Assembly (NCBI GenBank): GCA_014382915.1
Contig: JACNIV010000036.1
Coordinates: 1-7,101, forward strand
DNA: 7,101 nt
Reading direction: 5' to 3'
Source: Candidatus Cloacimonadota bacterium
GTDB lineage: Bacteria > Cloacimonadota > Cloacimonadia > Cloacimonadales > TCS61
Shown piece after piece: positions 1 to 6,115 of this stretch. Made by a program: the position numbers and the translations under genes. Every line of letters starts with the position of its first letter. The stretch's first letter is position 1. A model generated the notes under the pieces. That model was not told the DNA's origin. It worked only from the letters and a program-made list of their open reading frames with translations, and did not search any database.

Positions 1-300
1 TGATTCAATACGAATGACACTATCATTATGGAAACCATCGATAATAGTTTGAGGAATGTAAGATTCATCACCGGTTGTAAGATAAAGACTACCTATTGTC
101 ATGTATTTTTCTTCGATCACCAGGTTCTCAAAATAAGTACCGGGATAAACCAGGATAGTATCACTATTAGCGCAGGCATCGATACCTTCCTGGATGGTGG
201 TGAAGTTTCCGGTGCCGTCTTGTTTGATATGCCATGTAGTAGAGTGTAACCACGAATTAGCACAAATTAGCGCTAATAAGAGCAATAGTTTAAATCTCAC
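1..300 (-). CDS. Secreted right-handed beta-helix protein, N-terminal 100 residues (cut by left window edge)
   Basis: This partial gene reads leftwards off the window. Translating 300 down to 1 gives 100 uninterrupted codons. It begins with a signal peptide: basic RFK, then a leucine-rich core (about residues 5-13), with possible cleavage near LHS|T at residue 20. DGTGNFTTIQEGIDA (residues 28-42), then DTILVYPGTYFENLVIE (47-63) and QTIIDG (84-89) are typical of the N-terminal cap and first rungs of pectate-lyase-fold/DUF1565-like right-handed beta-helix proteins. GTG is the first possible start after the in-frame TAG at 358-360; no ATG, GTG or TTG lies between, and an AGGGGG run sits 4 nt upstream. 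Such proteins are exported to the periplasm, surface or medium. The specific function (polysaccharide binding or cleavage, or adhesion) cannot be read from 100 residues. The protein probably extends several hundred residues beyond the window and may end in a sorting domain like that of the neighbouring gene at 586-1944. Confidence 0.8.
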   Translation of the reverse strand, partial: MRFKLLLLLALICANSWLHSTTWHIKQDGTGNFTTIQEGIDACANSDTILVYPGTYFENLVIEEKYMTIGSLYLTTGDESYIPQTIIDGFHNDSVIRIES

Positions 301-304
301 AAAA

Positions 305-310
305 CCCCCT
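305..310 (-). promoter_or_regulatory. Weak ribosome-binding site for the beta-helix gene
   Basis: On the minus strand AGGGGG lies 4 nt before the GTG at 300-298. The spacing is short and the match to AGGAGG is partial. It is the only purine-rich candidate, and it supports the GTG because no other start codon is available in that frame. Confidence 0.4.
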
Positions 311-313
311 TTA

Positions 314-330
314 ATAAGCCATAGGCTTAT
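314..330. repeat. 7-bp perfect hairpin (ATAAGCC / GGCTTAT, 3-nt loop)
   Basis: ATAAGCC at 314-320 is followed by ATA and then its exact reverse complement at 324-330. It lies in what should be the 5' leader of the beta-helix gene, 14 nt from the GTG, so in a minus-strand transcript it could influence ribosome access. It has no adjacent T-tract and so does not look like an intrinsic terminator. Confidence 0.5.
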
Positions 331-334
331 AAAT

Positions 335-383
335 TCCCCCTTTCCGTCTTCGCTAAGCTACGCAGTAACAAGCCAAAGGGGGA
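335..383. repeat. Inverted repeat TCCCCCTTT / AAAGGGGGA flanking a 31-nt spacer
   Basis: TCCCCCTTT at 335-343 and AAAGGGGGA at 375-383 are perfect 9-bp complements. A related CCCCCTTT occurs again at 305-312, next to the GTG start, so the same C-run/T-run word occurs twice directly and once inverted. The spacer (about 344-374) has no coding signature. The arrangement resembles short intergenic repeat elements found in many copies in some genomes. Copy number elsewhere cannot be judged from this window. Confidence 0.45.
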
Positions 384-388
384 TTCTT

Positions 389-502
389 TGTCTCTCTGAG
401 GTTTACGCCTTTGGCGTGAATTCTTGCAAAGGCATTCGATGAAGAGTTTTTTCCTGTGTAGATTCTTCGTGTGAAAAGCAAGATGATTTTCTCAGAAAGA
501 CA
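389..502. other. Nested inverted repeats able to form a multibranched fold; candidate structured RNA or palindromic element
   Basis: An outer stem pairs 389-400 (TGTCTCTCTGAG) with 491-502, 11 of 12 positions complementary. Inside it are a hairpin 402-409/413-420 (8 bp including one G-T pair, TTT loop), a stem 422-427/478-483 (TCTTGC/GCAAGA, 6 bp) and a further hairpin 439-445/464-470 (7 bp including one G-T pair). The helices are nested without conflict. Two of the wobble positions favour a plus-strand RNA, while the outer-stem mismatch (394/497) would be a wobble only in a minus-strand RNA, so the strand is undecided. It has no coding potential. It could be a structured leader or small RNA, or a decayed mosaic of intergenic repeats. 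The pairings are seen; the function is unknown. Confidence 0.4.
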
Positions 503-526
503 CAATTTATTATTTAATGAACAATA

Positions 527-575
527 ACCTTGCGAAGGTCGAGAATTAAAGTAAGTTTCATAACCTTCGCAAGGT
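527..575. repeat. 13-bp perfect inverted repeat, ACCTTGCGAAGGT and its complement
   Basis: ACCTTGCGAAGGT (527-539) and ACCTTCGCAAGGT (563-575) are exact reverse complements separated by 23 nt. Each arm is also a quasi-palindrome (ACCTT, 3 nt, AAGGT), so the site can form one long hairpin or two small ones. It starts 10 nt beyond the stop codon of the secreted-protein gene (TAA at 588-586), the position expected for an mRNA 3'-end structure. On the minus strand the stem is followed by TATTGTTCATTAAAT, with no uninterrupted T-run, so a classical rho-independent terminator is doubtful. An mRNA-stabilising 3' hairpin, a protein-binding site or a dispersed repeat are alternatives. Confidence 0.6.
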
Positions 576-585
576 GTTACAAAAA

Positions 586-1944
586 TTACTTCAAAAGCAA
601 CATTTTCTTAGTCAGTTCCTTATCTTCGGTTCTAAGCTTGTAGAAATACAAACCTGAACCAACATGTTTACCATCATCATCCTTGCCATTCCAGACTACG
701 GATTGTTCACCAGATGAGGTATTACCTGTATAAAGAGTTCTTACCTTCTGTCCTTTCAGGTTGTAAACAGTAAGCTCGATCTCTTGATCTTGTGACAAAG
801 AGAAAGATATTTTCGTTTCCGGGTTAAATGGATTAGGATAATTGCCGTGTAATACAACATTATCAATTACAGGTGTATTATTCTGAGGATCTTCAAGATT
901 TCCGAACATGATAACAGAACTTTTCTGTTGACCGGAAATCAGGCTTCTTTCTTCAAATAAACCTGTTTCTTTGTTAAGGACCTGGTAGCTGGTTATTGGA
1001 GTTCCTGCTTCCCGGTTGTTTGTAACGATCTCGAAGCTGAAAGGAATCGGATCACGAAGTACATTGCCGGAATAAACCAGTATCTGCTTACATGTATCTT
1101 GCACTACAACCGCTCCTACGCAAAGATCATCTTCAAAAACACCAATTTCAATTACATTTTGTGGAATATCCATTACATCGATAACTGCGTAATTCGGCAG
1201 ATCACGAGTACTGAAGTATTGAGGTTCAGACCTGTCCAATTCCGGGATTTTTCGTTTGGAGTTATTCCATTGAAAATTCTTTATCGGTTCTTCGAAATAA
1301 ATGATATATCCCTTGCCATATTCGAAGTTCTTGCTAATGGTAGAAGAAGAAGGTGATGCAAAGTCTGAAGAAATATAGAACCAGTCTTCTGCTTCTACAG
1401 CCAATACATTGTCGAAGATATCTCCGAAAGCATCCATGATATTTTGGGTGTAGGGAATCCAGTAGCCCACCCAGTTGGGGTATTTGGCAGGAAGCGAGTA
1501 TTTCAGCTTAGTGTCGGAGGGCAACTTTGTTCCGGTTATTGATAAATGATGAGTTCCTGATTTTTGTGGATTGAGTTTGTAACCCAGGCTGGAACGAATG
1601 TCATACCTGGCAGGGTTCCATTGAAAATTGTATTCCAGCACAATTATGTCGCTATACATCAAATCCATTGGGAAGGGATAATTTTGGAAGTTGCTGAGAA
1701 CGGTTCGGGCATCTGCATACTTTTCATAAATCCGCTCCAGACGCGGGAAAGATATCCAACTCCAATGATTACCAGGTAGTATTTTCATATCTTTTAGTGT
1801 GCAATCGATCAGGTGATCTCCACTCATAGCAGTTGCGAAAGCTGCTTCAAAATTAGTATATCTCTGTCCAGGTCCGAAATAGAGATCGGTTGAAAATAAT
1901 TGTGTGCAAAAAATAATCAATACAAACAAAATCAAGTGTTTCAT
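586..1944 (-). CDS. Secreted multidomain protein with C-terminal NYPNPFNP (FlgD-Ig/sorting-like) domain
   Basis: The 452-residue protein starts at ATG 1944-1942 with AGGA 7 nt upstream and ends at TAA 588-586. Residues 1-18 are a signal peptide (KH, hydrophobic core, cleavage probably after LFS). Residues 22-46 (YFGPGQRYTNFEAAF...SGDHLI) resemble the N-terminal cap of right-handed beta-helix proteins such as its neighbour at 1-300, but no helix rungs follow. Two W-rich modules come next. The first runs from WSWISFP (61-67) to SLGYKL (119-124). The second runs from NWVGYWIP (157-164) to GKGYIIYF (210-217). Both resemble the degenerate WNLISLPL...GKGYWV units common in secreted FCB-group proteins. 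Residues 368-452 begin NYPNPFNPETKISFSL and continue YNLKGQKVRTL...GSGLYFYKL to KKMLLLK, the FlgD-Ig/TIGR04183-like C-terminal domain that serves as a type IX secretion sorting signal in Bacteroidota. Whether this organism uses that system is not visible here. No catalytic motif is recognised; export and surface or extracellular location are the secure inferences. Confidence 0.88.
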   Translation of the reverse strand: MKHLILFVLIIFCTQLFSTDLYFGPGQRYTNFEAAFATAMSGDHLIDCTLKDMKILPGNHWSWISFPRLERIYEKYADARTVLSNFQNYPFPMDLMYSDIIVLEYNFQWNPARYDIRSSLGYKLNPQKSGTHHLSITGTKLPSDTKLKYSLPAKYPNWVGYWIPYTQNIMDAFGDIFDNVLAVEAEDWFYISSDFASPSSSTISKNFEYGKGYIIYFEEPIKNFQWNNSKRKIPELDRSEPQYFSTRDLPNYAVIDVMDIPQNVIEIGVFEDDLCVGAVVVQDTCKQILVYSGNVLRDPIPFSFEIVTNNREAGTPITSYQVLNKETGLFEERSLISGQQKSSVIMFGNLEDPQNNTPVIDNVVLHGNYPNPFNPETKISFSLSQDQEIELTVYNLKGQKVRTLYTGNTSSGEQSVVWNGKDDDGKHVGSGLYFYKLRTEDKELTKKMLLLK

Positions 1945-1951
1945 TGCTTAT

Positions 1952-1955
1952 TCCT
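1952..1955 (-). promoter_or_regulatory. Ribosome-binding site AGGA for the NYPNPFNP-domain protein
   Basis: On the minus strand AGGA lies 7 nt upstream of the ATG at 1944-1942. This is normal spacing. It supports that start, which also gives a well-formed signal peptide. Confidence 0.6.
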
Positions 1956-1978
1956 ATGCTCGTATCTAAGTTATTTCC

Positions 1979-2011
1979 GATATTGAAATTAATGTTTTAA
2001 ATGTCAATATC
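1979..2011 (-). promoter_or_regulatory. Candidate promoter overlapped by an 8-bp inverted repeat
   Basis: Reading the minus strand, TTGACA (2007-2002) is a perfect sigma-70-type -35 box. After 17 nt comes AATATC (1984-1979), a mediocre -10 box (3 of 6 matches to TATAAT). Transcription would begin about 28 nt before the ATG of the secreted-protein gene. GATATTGA (1979-1986) and TCAATATC (2004-2011) are exact inverted repeats 17 nt apart, one covering the -10 box and the other most of the -35 box. This is an arrangement expected for a repressor operator. The repeat is seen; promoter activity and operator role are inferred. FCB bacteria often use a different housekeeping promoter consensus, which lowers confidence. 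Confidence 0.35.
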
Positions 2012-2029
2012 TAAAAACGTCTGTTGTCT

Positions 2030-2093
2030 CACGAAACTTATGCTCTTCTTTTCGCCTTCCTTGGCTTCCTTCAAAAGCCGGATACAGTTCGTG
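2030..2093. repeat. Palindromic intergenic element between the TamB-like gene and the secreted-protein gene
   Basis: CACGAA at 2030-2035 pairs with TTCGTG at 2088-2093, extended by CT/AG across a one-base bulge. Inside, GGCTT (2063-2067) pairs with AAGCC (2075-2079) around a 7-nt loop. On the minus strand the element is entered through CGTCATTCCCACGAA, which resembles the CGTCATTCCCGCGAA-type words that begin dispersed palindromic repeats in many bacteria; this resemblance is from memory and untested. It lies 63 nt past the TamB-like stop and has no T-run, so it may be an extragenic repeat rather than a terminator. Nothing coding is seen in the 1945-2155 gap. Confidence 0.4.
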
Positions 2094-2155
2094 GGAATGA
2101 CGGGATTGTTTCTTTTTCTTCTTTCCAAGCTCCAGCTTTGAAATTAAATAAAATT

Positions 2156-5100
2156 CTAAAACCTGAACGACCTTTGTAACATTATCTGGTGCGTATTTAT
2201 CTCATCAAAGGGTAGAATATTGTAACTATACGAGATCTTTAATCTTAACGGTAGATCATAGCGCAACGTAAAGGCATGATAAATACCCATATTGGTATCT
2301 GTGACCATTTCTTCCGGTTTTTCGAAACGGGTTTCATAATCGACGAATAATTTCCGTGTGACATATTTTCCCATACTTACAGAGGGATTATTAAGGAATA
2401 TTTCTGAGGTCAATCTTATAACATTGTTACTTTCTTCCGTATAATAATATTCCGAGTTATTTTCCGACGAATAACTGGCAAAAAGATTCTGGATAAGGTC
2501 TGTTTGCAAATGAAAATAATCGAGCCGGAATGCCTGTCTTAGCCAGTTCTCCACCGGAGATATCAGGGGATCGAGTACAGCGCTTTCCAGTCCTAATCCG
2601 GCAATTTGTATCACTTCATCCTGCAGCAGCGTTCTTTTCTGGGCAGGAGAAATTTCATTCATTGTTCTATTGTAGCGCAATTTTGCCAGGATATCGGTGA
2701 TTCTATCGTTGGGATTGTCACTTTTCAGATCGAAGCGCAAAGTACCCAGCGAACTTATCCCGCTTTTATCATTATATATTTCCAGTGTGATAAGAGTTCC
2801 ATCGGATGTTTTTTTATAGAATGTACCATTGATATTTGCTCCCTCACCAAATTGGCTTAAAAGCACTTGCATATAATCAAGAGTAAGGTTCGTTCCAAAC
2901 ATATCGACCGTTCCTTCCTCGGCAATGAATAAAGCTTCGGGAAGGATAAATTGTCCGTTCTCATATTTCAGATGTAGATATCCACCGGGTTTTAATTTCA
3001 CGTTTATAGGATAGGTAACATAGCGAATGTTTTCATTAAAGTGCAGCATCAGATCAAGTGTGAAAGGCATGGGAGCCGAATCGGATTTCATCTTTACTTC
3101 TATAACTTTATTAAAAAGCTGCAGAAGGTTTTCTGTTCCTGGGGGAAAGATAACCTGTCCGTTGGAAAGATGCAGATCACCAATTATGTGAATATCATCG
3201 AAAGGTCCGTTTACAAGCAGATCATCGGAGTTTCTTCCTGAGATAATTGTTTTTGTAACCGAATTACTGGGCATGAAACCGGGCATATGAAAAAGAACAC
3301 CGCTTTCATTAGTTTTAAAAAGAAAATGACCCAGGTTTAAATTTCCCAGCTTAAAATCACTGTCATCATTCCCTATCTCATTTTTTATATATAAGTTACC
3401 TTCTCCCATTCTGAATTGGAATTTTTTAATATTAAGAATATCATCTATTATGGAAAGTTCAATTTTTACCTTATCGAGTTTTTCCAACTGGTTTTTGATA
3501 GATAATGAACCTTGAGATACTTTTATATTTCCCGAAGTTATCGATAATCCATTCTCTTTCATACCGATCCGGAAATCGAAATTACTTTGTGAAGAACCAC
3601 TCTCGATAATTTGCGTCTGGTGTGAAAGCAATTTTAAGAAATCTCCATCAAATCGAAGCGAAACACAATTTGTATCAGGGAAAGTGTTGCTGCTTAGAAT
3701 GTTATAACCAATTGCACCGGAACCAGTTAATTCAATTTCTCCAGACCGTTTGATGAAAAATCTATTGATTTTAAGAAGAGAAGCTTCCTGAACAATAGCT
3801 ACATGAACCGAATCTGCTTTGAACCTGTTGACTTTCAAATTTTCAGCAGAAAAATTAAAACTCAAGGTGTTTTCATTTCCCTGTTTTAAAAAATTTATCC
3901 CACAATTTATTTTTCCTTCAACGTTATTGTTAGGAAGTATCTGTTTCAAATCCAGTAGATCCGTTCTTCCGGATGCCTGAATTACCAATTCTGGTTTCAG
4001 GTGAATTTCACTGACAAGATCGATGATCTTTAATTCTCCGGAAGTAATTTTGCTATTTTCAATTTTGATTTTTGTATTATTACCGATCAAATTCAACTCT
4101 GCATTAAATTCCTGCATCTGCCCCATTCCAAATTTTTCGATATTGAAATTACCGGAAACATAGCCATCACCACTATTATCGTAGTTAACCTCAAAACTGG
4201 TATTACCGCTGATATCGCTGTAGGTATGATAATCCGTAAAATATTTAGCGAACTCACGCAACTCTATTTTATTACCGGAAATTGTTATACCATACTCAAT
4301 AGAAGGTTTAATTCTTACCCAGGAATCAATATTTATTTTATTATTTATCCTGAATTGTTTTGTTTTAAGGCTGTCTAATGTACCTTCGGCCAGCAGGTTG
4401 ATATCAAATGGCTCATAATTATATTTGGCGTTATGAGATCTGATATTTAATAATGTCTTTTTATTGGTAAGATCGATGACAACATTAGATTTAAAGCGAC
4501 CATCCAGTTTGCCAAAATTCTGATCATACGCTCTGATGTTTGAAGCCAATACAATACTGAATTCATTGGCATCTATATCGAGGTTTCCGGATAGTAGAGG
4601 AAGTGAAGCACTTTTAAATGCCGAGTTCAGATCAAAGCGTTTTAATTGTAACCTAGCACTTAGTTCTTTATCTTTAATGTTTCCATTACAGGTTAATGAA
4701 ATATCTCCATTTCGCTCCAGATACAGATTTACATCACTATCTTCCATATTGGCAGTTAGAGAAAGATTATCCAAAGTAAATTGTGGATTTCGCACCGACA
4801 TGTTCTTCAAATGCAATGAGGCGGTCAGTTTCTTTTTGAAATTGATTTCCGATTCAAGATCTCCGTTTATTTCCAGATCATTAGATGACCAACGTAAATT
4901 CTTTGAGTCTAAGCCGAAATTCAATCCTTCATTAAAATCGTAAACACCCGAACCGGTGATCAGGTTATTTTCCCAATAAGCCTGATCGAGCGTGAGTGTT
5001 GCAGTTTTTTCTTTGAGTTCAGCAGAAAATTGAATGTCCTTAATTTCTTGTGAATAAGTTGCGATTCTGGAAGAAGTTAACTGTCCATGAATCTGAGGTG

Positions 5101-6100
5101 AATCAAGCTTTCCATTTATTTTAATCTCGGCAGAGGCTTTTCCATCAAGCAGGCTTAAATATTTTGAAAGGGGCACATCACGCAAACTCAGATCTGCAGA
5201 TAATGAACGGTTTTTATTTGAAATATCGATAATAGCAGCAGAACCGGTTATCTCGTTATTATCCACATTAAATTCATGCCAGTTGATATTGGCACTTTTA
5301 TTGTTTCCTGCAAAGGTTATTATGTCTGCACGTGCATTTCTTCCGAAAGTAGTTAGGTCAATTTTTTCCAGGTTTGCAGAATATTGCAGTTGCCCTTCAT
5401 TTAATAAAGCATTTACATTTAATTTTCCTGAAAGAGAGTTGATAAATGGAAGTTGCAGGCTATCCGGGAAAAAATCAATCAAACCTAAAGAAGCCTTCTC
5501 TACATTTCCTTTGTGTAGAACTGCAGAAGCACTCAGGCTGGAATTATTGCCGTCGAAAGCGGAAAACTTAATATTGGATTTAAACGGATTATCGATGGAA
5601 AAGGAAATATTGTTCCAACTATGTTTGAATCCAACAGATCCTGAAACATACTCGATTTCAACCTTACCATTATAAATATCCAGAGCCCGGAAAAATTCTG
5701 CAATATCCGGAATTGTGATCTTCGTATTTTCTTTTTTTTCAGCCGAAGAAGTTATTTTAATTTGAAGTGCAGGTTCATAAACTTTTATGTGTTTAATAGC
5801 TCTCAGGTTCTTGAAATTGGAAAGTAATAATTTCGGTAGATTATACTCAATATATATCTGGTCGATCATCAAATTATAATTACCGGGTGAGGATATGGAC
5901 AATTGCGATACTTGCAACTGTCTGTCATTAAAGGAAAAATGACCGATATTCACCTTGGCATTCATAGTTTGCGAGATGTATTCAGAGAATCTACTCTGGA
6001 CGATCTCATCCACTTTTGCCAATCGTACCAAAACAAAAAAAGCAATGTTAATAACAAATACGACAGCAACAATTATTAAAAGCCACTTTTTCCTTCTCAC
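2156..6100 (-). CDS. tamB: TamB/AsmA-like translocation and assembly or lipid-transport protein (DUF490 family)
   Basis: The 1314-residue protein is close in size to Enterobacterial TamB (about 1260). Residues 1-5 are basic (MRRKK), followed by one transmembrane anchor (about 6-26), so the body is periplasmic. The next segment (VNIGHFSFNDRQLQVSQLSI, 50-69) is typical of AsmA/TamB N-termini. The middle is a long series of alternating beta-strand repeats with little sequence constraint, fitting the elongated beta-groove fold. The C-terminal third carries the DUF490-like signature: SDNPNDRITDILAKLRYN, DEVIQIAGLGLES and SMGKYVTRKLFVDYE (1242-1256). It ends in aromatic-rich strands with a terminal Phe (QRSFRF). 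TamB proteins bridge inner and outer membranes and act in outer-membrane protein assembly or phospholipid transport. The start is GTG 6100-6098, the first possible after an in-frame TAG that is the upstream ATPase gene's own stop (6118-6116); the next Met is residue 46, inside the conserved part. It lies 15 nt after that gene and is probably translationally coupled. No TamA/BamA barrel gene is visible beside it. The exact substrate is unknown. Confidence 0.85.
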   Translation of the reverse strand: MRRKKWLLIIVAVVFVINIAFFVLVRLAKVDEIVQSRFSEYISQTMNAKVNIGHFSFNDRQLQVSQLSISSPGNYNLMIDQIYIEYNLPKLLLSNFKNLRAIKHIKVYEPALQIKITSSAEKKENTKITIPDIAEFFRALDIYNGKVEIEYVSGSVGFKHSWNNISFSIDNPFKSNIKFSAFDGNNSSLSASAVLHKGNVEKASLGLIDFFPDSLQLPFINSLSGKLNVNALLNEGQLQYSANLEKIDLTTFGRNARADIITFAGNNKSANINWHEFNVDNNEITGSAAIIDISNKNRSLSADLSLRDVPLSKYLSLLDGKASAEIKINGKLDSPQIHGQLTSSRIATYSQEIKDIQFSAELKEKTATLTLDQAYWENNLITGSGVYDFNEGLNFGLDSKNLRWSSNDLEINGDLESEINFKKKLTASLHLKNMSVRNPQFTLDNLSLTANMEDSDVNLYLERNGDISLTCNGNIKDKELSARLQLKRFDLNSAFKSASLPLLSGNLDIDANEFSIVLASNIRAYDQNFGKLDGRFKSNVVIDLTNKKTLLNIRSHNAKYNYEPFDINLLAEGTLDSLKTKQFRINNKINIDSWVRIKPSIEYGITISGNKIELREFAKYFTDYHTYSDISGNTSFEVNYDNSGDGYVSGNFNIEKFGMGQMQEFNAELNLIGNNTKIKIENSKITSGELKIIDLVSEIHLKPELVIQASGRTDLLDLKQILPNNNVEGKINCGINFLKQGNENTLSFNFSAENLKVNRFKADSVHVAIVQEASLLKINRFFIKRSGEIELTGSGAIGYNILSSNTFPDTNCVSLRFDGDFLKLLSHQTQIIESGSSQSNFDFRIGMKENGLSITSGNIKVSQGSLSIKNQLEKLDKVKIELSIIDDILNIKKFQFRMGEGNLYIKNEIGNDDSDFKLGNLNLGHFLFKTNESGVLFHMPGFMPSNSVTKTIISGRNSDDLLVNGPFDDIHIIGDLHLSNGQVIFPPGTENLLQLFNKVIEVKMKSDSAPMPFTLDLMLHFNENIRYVTYPINVKLKPGGYLHLKYENGQFILPEALFIAEEGTVDMFGTNLTLDYMQVLLSQFGEGANINGTFYKKTSDGTLITLEIYNDKSGISSLGTLRFDLKSDNPNDRITDILAKLRYNRTMNEISPAQKRTLLQDEVIQIAGLGLESAVLDPLISPVENWLRQAFRLDYFHLQTDLIQNLFASYSSENNSEYYYTEESNNVIRLTSEIFLNNPSVSMGKYVTRKLFVDYETRFEKPEEMVTDTNMGIYHAFTLRYDLPLRLKISYSYNILPFDEINTHQIMLQRSFRF

Positions 6101-6110
6101 AGAAAAACGA

Positions 6111-6114
6111 CCTC
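6111..6114 (-). promoter_or_regulatory. Ribosome-binding site GAGG for the TamB-like gene
   Basis: On the minus strand GAGG lies in the 15-nt gap right after the ATPase stop codon and 10 nt before the GTG at 6100-6098. Spacing is slightly long. Its position next to the upstream stop suggests re-initiation by ribosomes finishing the ATPase gene. Confidence 0.45.
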
Positions 6115-6115
6115 G

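Noticed and set aside
28..442. Two overlapping plus-strand frames at the left edge
   Set aside because: The first is antisense to the beta-helix gene. The second runs from that gene into the repeat-rich gap; neither has family features or a ribosome-binding site.
527..575. Classical rho-independent terminator
   Set aside because: The stem is strong, but on the minus strand it is followed by mixed AT sequence without a T-run, so I report it only as an inverted repeat.
301..585. CRISPR array
   Set aside because: The repeats are inverted and unequal in spacing; there is no series of regularly spaced direct repeats.
2127..2138. AAGCT/AGCTT hairpin as terminator of the TamB operon
   Set aside because: The loop would be only 2 nt, so only about 4 bp can form. 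On the minus strand it is followed by an A/G-rich run, not a T-run.
4536..4943. Plus-strand open frame of 135 codons
   Set aside because: It lies wholly antisense inside the TamB-like gene, has no convincing ribosome-binding site and its product has no recognisable domain.
5283..5675. Plus-strand open frame of 130 codons
   Set aside because: It is antisense to the TamB-like gene, whose frame is supported by its TM anchor, family signatures and continuous length; this frame is a shadow.
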